From NCBI GenBank assembly GCA_900318205.1, contig ONJS01000021.1:1-64000 (forward strand): a DNA stretch of 64,000 bases. Direction: 5' to 3'. The position numbers were made by a program, and so were the translations under genes. Positions 16,035 through 23,413 of the stretch are shown piece after piece. Position 1 is the first letter of the stretch, and every line of letters starts with the position of its first letter. This DNA comes from an uncultured Prevotellaceae bacterium. GTDB taxonomy: Bacteria; Bacteroidota; Bacteroidia; Bacteroidales; Muribaculaceae. Below the pieces are notes generated by a model, which was not told the origin of the DNA, searched no databases, and saw only the letters and a list, made by a program, of their open reading frames with translations.

Positions 16035-17747
16035 ATGATTAAAAATTCAAAGACAATGAAAACGACAATATATCAACTGATTCTTGTAGTCTGCATCTTG
16101 GGTGTTTTCACCTCTTGTGATGATATGCTCGACACCGTTCCTCAGGGACAGTTCACCAGCGAGCAGATTGACGACTCTTCGGTAGAAGGCCTTGTGGCTT
16201 CGGCCTATGCTGGTCTGGAGGCACACTTTTATGGCAACAATGAGGCTTTTGCCGGTCCTTCCACCAACTGGATCTTTGACGTGCGCAGCGACGATGCCTA
16301 TAAGGGCGGTGGCGGCACTGGTATGGAGGAGAACATCCACCTGCTGGAGGTTTCCGAAATCAACTCCGACAACGTTTCCTGCCTGAACAAGTGGCAGAAT
16401 AACTACTACGCCATTTCTCGTGTACACAATGCGATGAACGCTCTGGCTGATGCTACCTCGGTGAGCAATGCTGCTCAGCTGATGGGTGAGCTCAAGACCT
16501 TGCGCGCCTGGTACTACTTTGACCTCATCCGCATTTTCAACCGTATTCCTTACTTCACCGAGACCGATGACGTGAACACCAAGACCAACGATGAGTTCAC
16601 GCGCGATGAGATCTTCTCATTCATCAAGCGTGACCTCACCGAGGCTATTGAGGTGCTGCCTGCAGCCAAGAGTCCTGCTGGCCGTATCACCCGCACCACT
16701 GCCCAGGCCATTATGGCCAAGGTGTGTGCCTTCACTCGTGACTGGGAGGGTGTCAGGACCTATGCCGACGCTGTTATTTCCAGTGGCCAGTACAAGCTGT
16801 ATGACAACTTTGGCGACCTGTCCAAGATTGCCTTCAACAACGGCAGCGAGAGCGTGTTTGCACTGCAGTGCTCGACCGCTAACGACAATGCCCACATCAA
16901 CTGGTCCAACTTGCTGAACTGCACCTATAGCGACGGCAACCTCTATGGCACGGGCGACGACTTCTTCTATGGTTCGCAGAACCTGGTGAACGCCTTCCGC
17001 ACCGACCCTAACAGCGGTCTGCCTTACCTGGATGGTAGTTACAACGATGTGGATGTGACCGAGAACTACGACGGTTGTCTTGACCCCCGCGTGGACTTCA
17101 CCGTGGGCCGTATCGGTTTCCCCTGGCGTGGCCATCTCTATACCGCCGGCTGGTGCCGTGCCTATGACGTGTATGGTGAGTTCTCCAACAAGAAGGCTTG
17201 GCCTGCTCCCGAAGAGGCGCTCGCATCCTGGCCTTGGGGCTGCAGCTCGCTGAACTTCATGTTCATCCGCTATGCCGACATTCTGTTGCTGAAGGCCGAA
17301 GCCCTCATTGAGTTGGCTACAGGCACCAATGCTGCTACCGACGAGACTCTCGTTGAGGCCCGCGCTCTGGTTAATCAGGTGCGCATGCGTGCCGCCAACA
17401 GCATCGATGGCAATTATTATCCACAAGACCTCGACCCGTTCAAGGCCGACTACTATGTTGAACCGTATCCCACCGATTGGGACGGCAACCTGTACTGGAC
17501 CAAGGAGCGTGCCCGCCTGGCCGTGCGCTTTGAGCGCCGCCTGGAACTTGCTCTGGAAGGCAATCGCTGGTTTGACCTCGTGCGCTGGGGCAATGACTAT
17601 CTCATCAACACGATGAACACCTACATGACCCAGGAAAGCGACCTGCGCAGTTACTACGCCGGCCGTTCAGTCAGCGCCAACGAGATTTTCCTGCCTGTTC
17701 CTTTGGCCGAGATTGACAATTCCAATGGACTTTACAAACAATATTAA
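16035..17747 (+). CDS. SusD/RagB-family surface glycan-binding lipoprotein, operon 1
   Basis: A 570-residue RagB/SusD protein with lipobox FTSC and lipidated Cys at residue 28 (21 if the second ATG at 16056 is used). The TPR-like helical fold is recognised from DVRSDDAYKGG near the N-terminus, LRAWYYFDLIRIFNRIPYF in the middle, and the family end motifs RFERRLELALEGNRWFDLVRWG and FLPVPLAEID. It forms the lid of the SusC transporter and binds the glycan at the cell surface. Either start is possible; 16035 keeps the short 15-bp gap seen in the second SusCD pair. Confidence 0.95.
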   Translation: MIKNSKTMKTTIYQLILVVCILGVFTSCDDMLDTVPQGQFTSEQIDDSSVEGLVASAYAGLEAHFYGNNEAFAGPSTNWIFDVRSDDAYKGGGGTGMEENIHLLEVSEINSDNVSCLNKWQNNYYAISRVHNAMNALADATSVSNAAQLMGELKTLRAWYYFDLIRIFNRIPYFTETDDVNTKTNDEFTRDEIFSFIKRDLTEAIEVLPAAKSPAGRITRTTAQAIMAKVCAFTRDWEGVRTYADAVISSGQYKLYDNFGDLSKIAFNNGSESVFALQCSTANDNAHINWSNLLNCTYSDGNLYGTGDDFFYGSQNLVNAFRTDPNSGLPYLDGSYNDVDVTENYDGCLDPRVDFTVGRIGFPWRGHLYTAGWCRAYDVYGEFSNKKAWPAPEEALASWPWGCSSLNFMFIRYADILLLKAEALIELATGTNAATDETLVEARALVNQVRMRAANSIDGNYYPQDLDPFKADYYVEPYPTDWDGNLYWTKERARLAVRFERRLELALEGNRWFDLVRWGNDYLINTMNTYMTQESDLRSYYAGRSVSANEIFLPVPLAEIDNSNGLYKQY

Positions 17748-17764
17748 AGCAAACTCTTCGCACT

Positions 17765-19759
17765 ATGAAAAAGATATATTTTGGTCTTATCGCCATTTTG
17801 ACGCTTTTCACAGCCTGCTCGGATGTTGATCTCGAACCGATGAACTCTAGCGAGGCAGTGACCAACCTGCGTGCCGAGTACACCCCTGGCAGCCGTCAGG
17901 TAACCCTCAAGTGGACCAACCCCACGATGCCGGGCCAGACCGGTATCCAGATTATCAAGGACGATGCCGACGTCATCAACCTGGATGGTGTGGTGGACAG
18001 CTACTTCATCAAGAAGGCTCCCGCCAATGTTGACGTTTCCTATACGGTCAAGGCCCGTTACAACGACGGCCGCGTGTCGCAAGGCCAGACCGTGCGCCTG
18101 CACATCGATTATGAGGCCCAAAAGGGTGCCAATGTCGTTGCAATGCTTGTTCCCGAGGACTATGAGACATCAGCCGACGAGAAGAGCGCTGTCGAGTGGT
18201 TCCAGAACAATTATGTGAAGACCGGTAAGGGTGTCCTGCTCACTCCCGCGACCATCGATGACCTCGATATCGAGAGTCAGTCGGCTTGCTGGGTAATGTG
18301 CGACCGCATCGGCATCGGACTCGGCTGGCAGAACCTGCCCGGCAACCTGGCATCGAACGCTACCATCGAGGCACTGAAGGCCTTTACCGCCGACGGTGGC
18401 AACCTGTTCCTCACCAACCATGCTACCCAGCTCACCGTAGCCGTGGGCCGTATCGCCGAGACTTACGCTCCCGGTATCTATGGCAGTGGCGAGGGTGGCC
18501 AGAATGGCGATATCTGGGGCTCACAGCCCATCATCGGTAACGCCGAGGGTCAGATCTACGACCACAGCGGCCATGACATCTACCGCGGCATGAAGTTCGT
18601 CAGCGGTCTGTATGAGCGTTCGATCTACACCTTCATCGGTGCTGGTGTCAAGGGTGACCACAACTGTATGTGGGACCTCAATGCCTACGGCTTGGCTCCC
18701 AACCCCAACGTCGTGAAGGCATGGGAAGACTTGACCAACTCGCACGTGCTGGGTACCTGGAACCACGTGGTGGACTACTGCTGCGCCGGTATCATTGACT
18801 TTGATCCGACTTCGACATTCAATGGCCGCATCCTCGCAGTAGGTCTGGCAGCCTATGAGTGGAACTTGGGTGGACAGGCCAATTCCTGCCAGGATCAGTT
18901 GGAGCGATTCACCGCCAACTGCTTGACCTATGTGAGCACGCCCGCTGAGGAAAAGGTGGCTATGCTCGTGCCCAACGACTATACCAACAGTGACGACGAG
19001 AAGAGCGCTGTCGAGTGGTTCAAGGCTAACTATGTGAACAAGGGCAAGGGTATCCTGCTCACTCCCGCGACTATTGACGAGCTCGACATCGAGAACAATC
19101 CCATGTGCTGGGTAATGTGTGACCGCATCGGCATCGACCGTGGCTGGGAGCACCTGCCCGGTGACCTGGCATCGACCGCCACCATCGAGGCGCTGAAGGC
19201 CTATGCTGCCGACGGTGGTAACCTCTTCCTCACCAACCACGCAACCCAGCTCACCGTAGCCGTGGGCCGTATCGCCGAGGCTTACGCTCCTGGCATCTAC
19301 GGTAGCGGCGAGGGTGGCATGAACGGTGACATCTGGGGCTCACAGCCCATCATCGGCAATGCCGAGGGCCAGATTTATGACCACAGTGGCCATGACATCT
19401 ACTGGGGCATGGACTTCGTGAGCGGCCTGTATGAGCGCTCGATCTACACCTTCATCGGTGCTGGCATCAAGGGTGACCACAACTGTATGTGGGACCTCAA
19501 TGCCTATGGTCTCGCTCCCAACCCCAATGTCGTGAAGGCATGGGAAGAGCTGACCAACTCGACCGTGCTGGGTACCTGGAACCACGTGGTGGACTACTGC
19601 TGCGCCGGCATCATCGACTTTGCTCCCACCACCGGTTATCCCGGCCGCATCCTCGCTGTGGGTTTGGCAGCCTATGAGTGGAATCTGGGTGGAGAGCCTA
19701 ACTCCTGCCAGTCACAACTTGAGAAATTTACCGGTAACTGTATCAGCTACCTGAAGTAA
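17765..19759 (+). CDS. Surface lipoprotein with fibronectin-like domain and tandem DUF4960-like repeats
   Basis: A 664-residue lipoprotein (lipobox LFTAC, Cys18). Residues about 30-125 look like a fibronectin-III/DUF4959-type domain (TNLRAEYTPGSRQVTLKW). The rest is two tandem copies of a 273-residue domain resembling DUF4960 (about 125-398 and 398-664), sharing EKSAVEWF, CWVMCDRIGI, GGNLFLTNHATQL and GRILAVGLAAYEWNLGG. The DNA repeats have a period of 819 bp and high identity, so the duplication is recent or kept by conversion. Its place after susD fits a surface fructan-binding protein. The DUF names are from memory; the repeat is seen directly. Confidence 0.75.
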   Translation: MKKIYFGLIAILTLFTACSDVDLEPMNSSEAVTNLRAEYTPGSRQVTLKWTNPTMPGQTGIQIIKDDADVINLDGVVDSYFIKKAPANVDVSYTVKARYNDGRVSQGQTVRLHIDYEAQKGANVVAMLVPEDYETSADEKSAVEWFQNNYVKTGKGVLLTPATIDDLDIESQSACWVMCDRIGIGLGWQNLPGNLASNATIEALKAFTADGGNLFLTNHATQLTVAVGRIAETYAPGIYGSGEGGQNGDIWGSQPIIGNAEGQIYDHSGHDIYRGMKFVSGLYERSIYTFIGAGVKGDHNCMWDLNAYGLAPNPNVVKAWEDLTNSHVLGTWNHVVDYCCAGIIDFDPTSTFNGRILAVGLAAYEWNLGGQANSCQDQLERFTANCLTYVSTPAEEKVAMLVPNDYTNSDDEKSAVEWFKANYVNKGKGILLTPATIDELDIENNPMCWVMCDRIGIDRGWEHLPGDLASTATIEALKAYAADGGNLFLTNHATQLTVAVGRIAEAYAPGIYGSGEGGMNGDIWGSQPIIGNAEGQIYDHSGHDIYWGMDFVSGLYERSIYTFIGAGIKGDHNCMWDLNAYGLAPNPNVVKAWEELTNSTVLGTWNHVVDYCCAGIIDFAPTTGYPGRILAVGLAAYEWNLGGEPNSCQSQLEKFTGNCISYLK

Positions 19760-19768
19760 CATTAAGTG

Positions 19769-22138
19769 ATGAAACTGAGACAAATCCTGTTTACCGCATT
19801 GGTGTCTGCCCTGCCGGCAGGCATCAATGCCCAGCAGGTTGCAGCACACTATACCATGTCGCTGACCGACGGCGGTAAGATTGAGGAGACGGTGTCACAC
19901 AACCAGTACACCGTCACCTCACAGTTGCCCGCCTGCACAGTTCAGGGACTGAATGGTGATGCCTTGCGCTTTGATGGCTACTCCAACTATGTGAAGGCTG
20001 GCCTTCCCGTGGGCTCTTTCAGCACCGATGCCTTGACCATCAGCGTCGTGCTCGCAGCCGAGGCCTACCCGATGATGCAGGTGGATGTCGCCGAGACGAC
20101 ACCCACGTTTGCAACAGTGTTTGGTAACCTGGATGGCAAACAAGGCTTTGCTCTGGAATTGTCGTCTCAGGGTGACCTGCGCTTCCGCTTCGGCTCGTCC
20201 TATGCTGGCGGTTATCTTTTCTCCTTCAATGGTGATACCAAACTGCCCCGTGGCAAGTGGAGCGTGGTGACCGTCGTGCTTGACAAGGCTGGTAACGCTG
20301 CAACCATGTACCTCAACGGTACTGTCATCGGTACAGGCCGCATGAGCCGCGCTGGTGTCGTTCACAGCACTGCCGATTTCTATATCGGCAAGGATGCCAC
20401 CGATGTGAAGGCTGGCCCGTTCCTGATCAATACCTTTGTCGGTCTGATTGACGATATCGCCGTCTATAACGGTGTCATGACCGCCGACCAGGTGGCAGCA
20501 CTGGTGCCCAACAATCCCGCTTTGCCCGATTTCAATTATCCCGCATCGCGATATGCGTCAAGCCTGTGGCGTCCTCAGTTCCACGGTATGCCTTCGGGCG
20601 GCTGGACCAACGAGAGCCACGGCATGACCTATAGTGACGGCAAGTTCCATGTCTTCTTCCAGAAGAATGCCAATGGCCCTTACATGTCGCGTCTACACTG
20701 GGGACACATCACGAGTGAGAACCTGTACAGTTGGCGAGAGGAGCCCATTGCCATCGCCCCAGGCGAGAATTATGACATCAAGGGTTGCTGGAGCGGCTGT
20801 GTCTATGACAACAATGGCACTCCCAGCATCCTCTATACCGCCGTGGACAATGCCCGTGCAGTGATTGCCCAAGCCAATCCGGCAGATGCTACGCTAATCG
20901 ACTGGAACAAGCAGGGCATTATCGTCAACGGACGTCCCGCAGGATTGTCCGATGACTTCCGCGACCCGTACCATTTCACGGTGGATGGAAAGCAGTACGT
21001 CATCGTGGGTACCAGCAAGAACGGCGTGGGTGCCTGCACGTTGCACAAACTGGAAGGCGGCACCTGGACCAATGACGGTGCTATCTTCTTCCAGGGTGGC
21101 AATGCCAATCAGCACGGCACCTTCTGGGAGATGCCCAACGTGACCGATATGGGCGGTGGCAAGTGGCTGTTCACTTGCACTCCGCTGGGCATGGGCAGTG
21201 GTGTACGCACCCTGTGCTGGACCGGTTCCATCGGTGCCGACGGCAAGTTCATCCCCGATGGTAGTGGCATACAGTATCTTGAGATGGGAGGCATCAGCCG
21301 TGACGGTTACGGCTTGCTCTCACCCACCATCTACAAGAAGGACGGTAAGATCCTCATGCTGGGTATCGTGCCCGACAAACTGCCGACCAACGTGAACTAC
21401 AACATGGGTTGGGCGCACAACTACTCCCTGCCCCGCGAAATCAGCCTCGATGCGAACGGTTCACTGGTTCAGAAGCCTTATAGCGGCCTGACAGGTATGC
21501 GCACCAAGACTGCCATTACCCGCAACCTTACCCTCAACGGCGCTGAGTCGCTGGCTCCCGTCAGCGGCCGTCAGATTGAGTTGCTGGGTGAGTTCACGGT
21601 GACCGAAGGCAAGATGGGCTTCAATTTCCTGAAGTCGGGCTCGGGCAAGGTCTCCTTGACCTATGATGCTGCCAGCGGAAATCTTACCCTCGACATGACG
21701 GCTCTGACCAGGACCGCCAATGACGGTGGCGTTTACAATGGTGTCTATACTGCCGCCCTGCCCAAGCGCGTGGCTGCCGGAGAGACGTTGAAACTCCACG
21801 TTTATCTCGATGGTTCCATCGTTGACATCTTTGTGAACGACACCTGGGCTTACTCGGTGCGTCTGTTCCCCAACGATGCTACCCAAGTCGAGGCCGAGGC
21901 TTTTGCCACTGCTGCAACACCTGCCCGCATCAGTGCATGGGTGCTGGACCCTACAATGGTACCCACCCCCATCGTGGTGGGTGATGTGAATGGGGATGGC
22001 GAAGTGAATATCGCCGACGTTAACGCTGTGATTGACTTCATCCTGTCGGGCGGCTCTTCTGATTCTGCCGACGTGAATGGTGACGGCGAAGTGAACATCG
22101 CCGATGTGAATGCAGTGATTGACATTATCCTTAGTTAA
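19769..22138 (+). CDS. GH32-like secreted protein with LamG-like and dockerin-like domains, Glu at nucleophile position
   Basis: A 789-residue secreted protein starting at ATG 19769 (the frame extends one GTG codon upstream). Signal peptide 1-22 (ends INA), a LamG/concanavalin-like domain (about 30-235), a GH32 five-bladed propeller (about 265-560), a C-terminal GH32 beta-sandwich (about 565-725), and two dockerin-like repeats (about 732-789, both DVNGDGEVNIADVNAVID). The expected nucleophile motif WMNDPNG reads WTNESHG, so E282 replaces Asp. The transition-state Asp (FRDPYHF, D399) and the acid/base Glu (FWEMPN, E454) are kept. It may be an altered fructan hydrolase, a transferase or a binding protein. 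Confidence 0.85.
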   Translation: MKLRQILFTALVSALPAGINAQQVAAHYTMSLTDGGKIEETVSHNQYTVTSQLPACTVQGLNGDALRFDGYSNYVKAGLPVGSFSTDALTISVVLAAEAYPMMQVDVAETTPTFATVFGNLDGKQGFALELSSQGDLRFRFGSSYAGGYLFSFNGDTKLPRGKWSVVTVVLDKAGNAATMYLNGTVIGTGRMSRAGVVHSTADFYIGKDATDVKAGPFLINTFVGLIDDIAVYNGVMTADQVAALVPNNPALPDFNYPASRYASSLWRPQFHGMPSGGWTNESHGMTYSDGKFHVFFQKNANGPYMSRLHWGHITSENLYSWREEPIAIAPGENYDIKGCWSGCVYDNNGTPSILYTAVDNARAVIAQANPADATLIDWNKQGIIVNGRPAGLSDDFRDPYHFTVDGKQYVIVGTSKNGVGACTLHKLEGGTWTNDGAIFFQGGNANQHGTFWEMPNVTDMGGGKWLFTCTPLGMGSGVRTLCWTGSIGADGKFIPDGSGIQYLEMGGISRDGYGLLSPTIYKKDGKILMLGIVPDKLPTNVNYNMGWAHNYSLPREISLDANGSLVQKPYSGLTGMRTKTAITRNLTLNGAESLAPVSGRQIELLGEFTVTEGKMGFNFLKSGSGKVSLTYDAASGNLTLDMTALTRTANDGGVYNGVYTAALPKRVAAGETLKLHVYLDGSIVDIFVNDTWAYSVRLFPNDATQVEAEAFATAATPARISAWVLDPTMVPTPIVVGDVNGDGEVNIADVNAVIDFILSGGSSDSADVNGDGEVNIADVNAVIDIILS

Positions 22139-22154
22139 TCAAGACTGAACAACA

Positions 22155-22769
22155 ATGATGTTGATTGCAGATACCCTGGTGGTCATTGGACTCGCTACCG
22201 CCTCGTTGGGAACCATCCAGGAGACGGGGGGCGTGCAAGAGCACAGCTTCTGGCTCCGTAACGACGGGTCAGAGGCTGTGACCTTGCAGCAGGGTTACAC
22301 CTCCTGTGAGTGTACAACTATCGAGTTCGACAGGTTTGCCCAGGTGCAGCCGGGTGACTCTTCCCAAGTCATCCTGCGGTTCAATCCGCAGGGCAGGGGA
22401 GGGGACTTCAACGTGACAGGTACCGTGGTTTATGGCACCGAGCGCAAGCGTGTGAAACTGGCGATGACGGGAAACAGCATCCTGAGCGAAGAGACGCTCA
22501 TGAAGCGCTACCCCATCGCTGTGAGCGAAAATCTGCGCCTTTCGACCGACCGTTTTGACCTCGGCATTATGCTCCCCGGCGAGACCAAGGAGAGAAGCGT
22601 GGTCGTGCTGCACCGTGACGAGAGTGACCGCACCGAGACCCTGACGATCTCCTACACACCCGATGAAAAGACCCCAAAAGGTCTGCAGCATATCCCCTAT
22701 ACGGTCACCACAACCGAGCAGGGCAAGCCGCGGCAACTGGTCATCACTCTTGACGTGATGATTAAGTAG
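22155..22769 (+). CDS. DUF1573-like protein, end of operon 1
   Basis: A 204-residue protein whose N-terminal ~105 residues match the DUF1573 pattern of Bacteroidetes: LGTIQETGGVQEHSFWLRN, CECTT, VQPGDSSQV, and a TGTVVYG strand. This is an immunoglobulin-like periplasmic or surface module of unknown role. The hydrophobic start (LVVIGLATAS) is short and not a clear signal peptide; ATG 22158 is an equally good start. It follows the GH32-like gene by 16 bp and closes operon 1. A direct role in fructan use is unproven. Confidence 0.7.
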   Translation: MMLIADTLVVIGLATASLGTIQETGGVQEHSFWLRNDGSEAVTLQQGYTSCECTTIEFDRFAQVQPGDSSQVILRFNPQGRGGDFNVTGTVVYGTERKRVKLAMTGNSILSEETLMKRYPIAVSENLRLSTDRFDLGIMLPGETKERSVVVLHRDESDRTETLTISYTPDEKTPKGLQHIPYTVTTTEQGKPRQLVITLDVMIK

Positions 22770-22828
22770 GATGAGTGATTAGTGAATATTTTGAGAGATG
22801 CAGACCTTGTGTTTGCGTTTTTTTATAC

Positions 22829-22851
22829 CTGCAAAATGCAACTATTTGCAA
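22829..22851 (+). promoter_or_regulatory. Candidate operator, copy 2
   Basis: TGCAAAATGCAACTATTTGCA: inverted 6-bp arms TGCAAA/TTTGCA and a direct repeat TGCAA. It ends 8 bp before the -33 region of the second leader promoter, the same spacing as copy 1 at 12494-12516. Confidence 0.5.
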
Positions 22852-22858
22852 AAATTCC

Positions 22859-22888
22859 TTGGTAACGGAAGGGAAAATAATAACTTTG
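22859..22888 (+). promoter_or_regulatory. Leader promoter P1 of operon 2
   Basis: TTG (22859-22861) and TAACTTTG (22881-22888) with a 19-bp spacer. It lies in the same place relative to the structured RNA as the copy 1 promoter. Confidence 0.7.
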
Positions 22889-22892
22889 CACA

Positions 22893-23101
22893 TCCTATCC
22901 TAATAAGGGAGGAAAGACATTGAGGGATTGTTTATGAGTTACTGATTCCTTTTGAACCAAACTGCGACCATTGATTAGAGGAATAGAGAAATCAGGGAAA
23001 CCGCCATTTCATCGGTATAAAATTGGTGTGGATCGACGTTTCATCTATTCTAAAGGTTGTCGCAGACCTGGTTTGAAAGTGAAATGATGCAAGTCCACAC
23101 C
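22893..23101 (+). ncRNA. Structured leader or small RNA, copy 2
   Basis: Second copy of the element at 12561-12766. The 5' hairpin has a different sequence but the same form (TCCT-a-TCCT with AGGGAGGA, 22893-22913). Helix A 22962-22968 with 23059-23065 is unchanged. Helix B 22980-22987 with 23044-23051 changes G-C to G-U. Helix D 23025-23033 with 23093-23101 changes C-G to U-G. Helix E 23037-23043 with 23080-23086 changes G-C to G-U. Helix C is weaker (CGCCA/TGGTG, 23002-23006 with 23024-23028). All of these changes keep pairing, which supports a functional RNA fold before susC2. Confidence 0.65.
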
Positions 23102-23246
23102 ATTTGCTGTTACTTGAGTAGATAGTTAGTGCATCAACCACGAGAAATACTTATAAAAATCGTTCATTGAGTAGTAGAATTGATGCATTGAAACATATTT
23201 GCAAGCGCAGGAACGAATACTTACAGCCCCTCATGTTTCAAAAAGT

Positions 23247-23254
23247 TAACTTTG
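23247..23254 (+). promoter_or_regulatory. Second -7 box close to susC2
   Basis: TAACTTTG, 50 bp before the original susC2 ATG at 23304, equivalent to 12912-12919 in operon 1. The sequence CCCCTCATGTTTCAAAAAG before it also matches copy 1. Confidence 0.5.
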
Positions 23255-23303
23255 CCCAATATTAACATAAACAAATGTATTATTAACCAAAACCAACAGA
23301 ACA

Positions 23304-23411
23304 ATGAACGAACTGAAAAGATTTCTACTCAGCTTCATGCTCATGTTGACGTGTACCCTAGTGTATGCGCAAACAGAAATCACAGGCACCGTCGTTGACG
23401 AGACAGGAGAA
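23304..23411 (+). other. Out-of-frame 5' end of susC2
   Basis: ATG 23304 and the next 35 codons encode the same signal peptide as susC1 (one base change, Val to Glu at codon 3). After 23411 a 22-bp block present in susC1 (13077-13098) is missing, shifting the frame. Reading on from ATG 23304 meets a TGA within about 15 codons. The signal peptide is therefore cut off from the SusC body. Confidence 0.85.
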
Positions 23412-23413
23412 CT

